64,000 nucleotides of DNA. It comes from Chionis minor. Lineage: Eukaryota > Chordata > Aves > Charadriiformes > Chionididae. The stretch covers positions 186,001 to 250,000 of the forward strand of contig VZSF01008855.1 in the NCBI GenBank assembly GCA_013398295.1. The letters run 5' to 3'. Shown here piece after piece: positions 53,502 through 64,000 of the stretch (its first letter is position 1; every line of letters starts with the position of its first letter). Under the pieces are notes generated by a model, which saw only the letters and a program-made list of their open reading frames with translations, did no database searches and was not told the origin of the DNA. A program made the translations under genes and the position numbers.

Positions 53502-64000
<10,499 letters not shown>

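Overview
This window is avian nuclear DNA. The evidence is a CR1 retrotransposon with a recognisable C-terminal reverse transcriptase remnant, two shorter CR1 3' ends, a solo endogenous-retrovirus LTR of a type I know from neoavian genomes, and one vertebrate spliced gene with very high protein conservation. The gene is PSMD14, which encodes the Rpn11/POH1 deubiquitinase of the 26S proteasome lid. It runs left to right and leaves the window at the right edge. In other amniotes PSMD14 lies between TANK and TBR1, so TANK is expected to the left and TBR1 to the right, but neither is visible here.

Layout. Positions 1-9,850 form an unusual CpG-retaining domain with several CpG clusters (about 1-530, 2,950-3,280, 4,341-4,560 and 8,380-8,840). 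It has no recognisable protein-coding gene. It contains two A-tract tandem arrays, one degenerate with a period near 47 bp (5,450-5,562) and one of four identical 113-bp units (7,358-7,809) ending at an assembly gap (7,830-7,881). Positions 9,850-28,524 are an AT-rich, CpG-poor intergenic desert. It holds a striking gapless 48-bp-stem hairpin (16,789-16,928). A CR1 element (28,525-29,407) sits about 0.6 kb before the CpG-island promoter of PSMD14 (about 29,980-30,960).

PSMD14 is read as a non-coding first exon ending at 30,566 followed by coding exons at 39,004-39,051, 53,502-53,573, 53,896-54,015, 55,113-55,183 and 56,131-56,281. These encode residues 1-154 in frame, including the complete JAMM zinc site (E52, H113, H115, D126). 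The remaining half of the roughly 310-residue protein must lie beyond 64,000. Intron 1 contains the solo LTR, intron 2 a short CR1 end and a G-poor C/A-rich tract, and intron 6 an old CR1 fragment.

The observations most worth follow-up are the long hairpin at 16.8 kb, whose four non-Watson-Crick pairs are all G.U on the + strand, the perfect 113-bp CpG-rich array, and the gene-less CpG-retaining domain.
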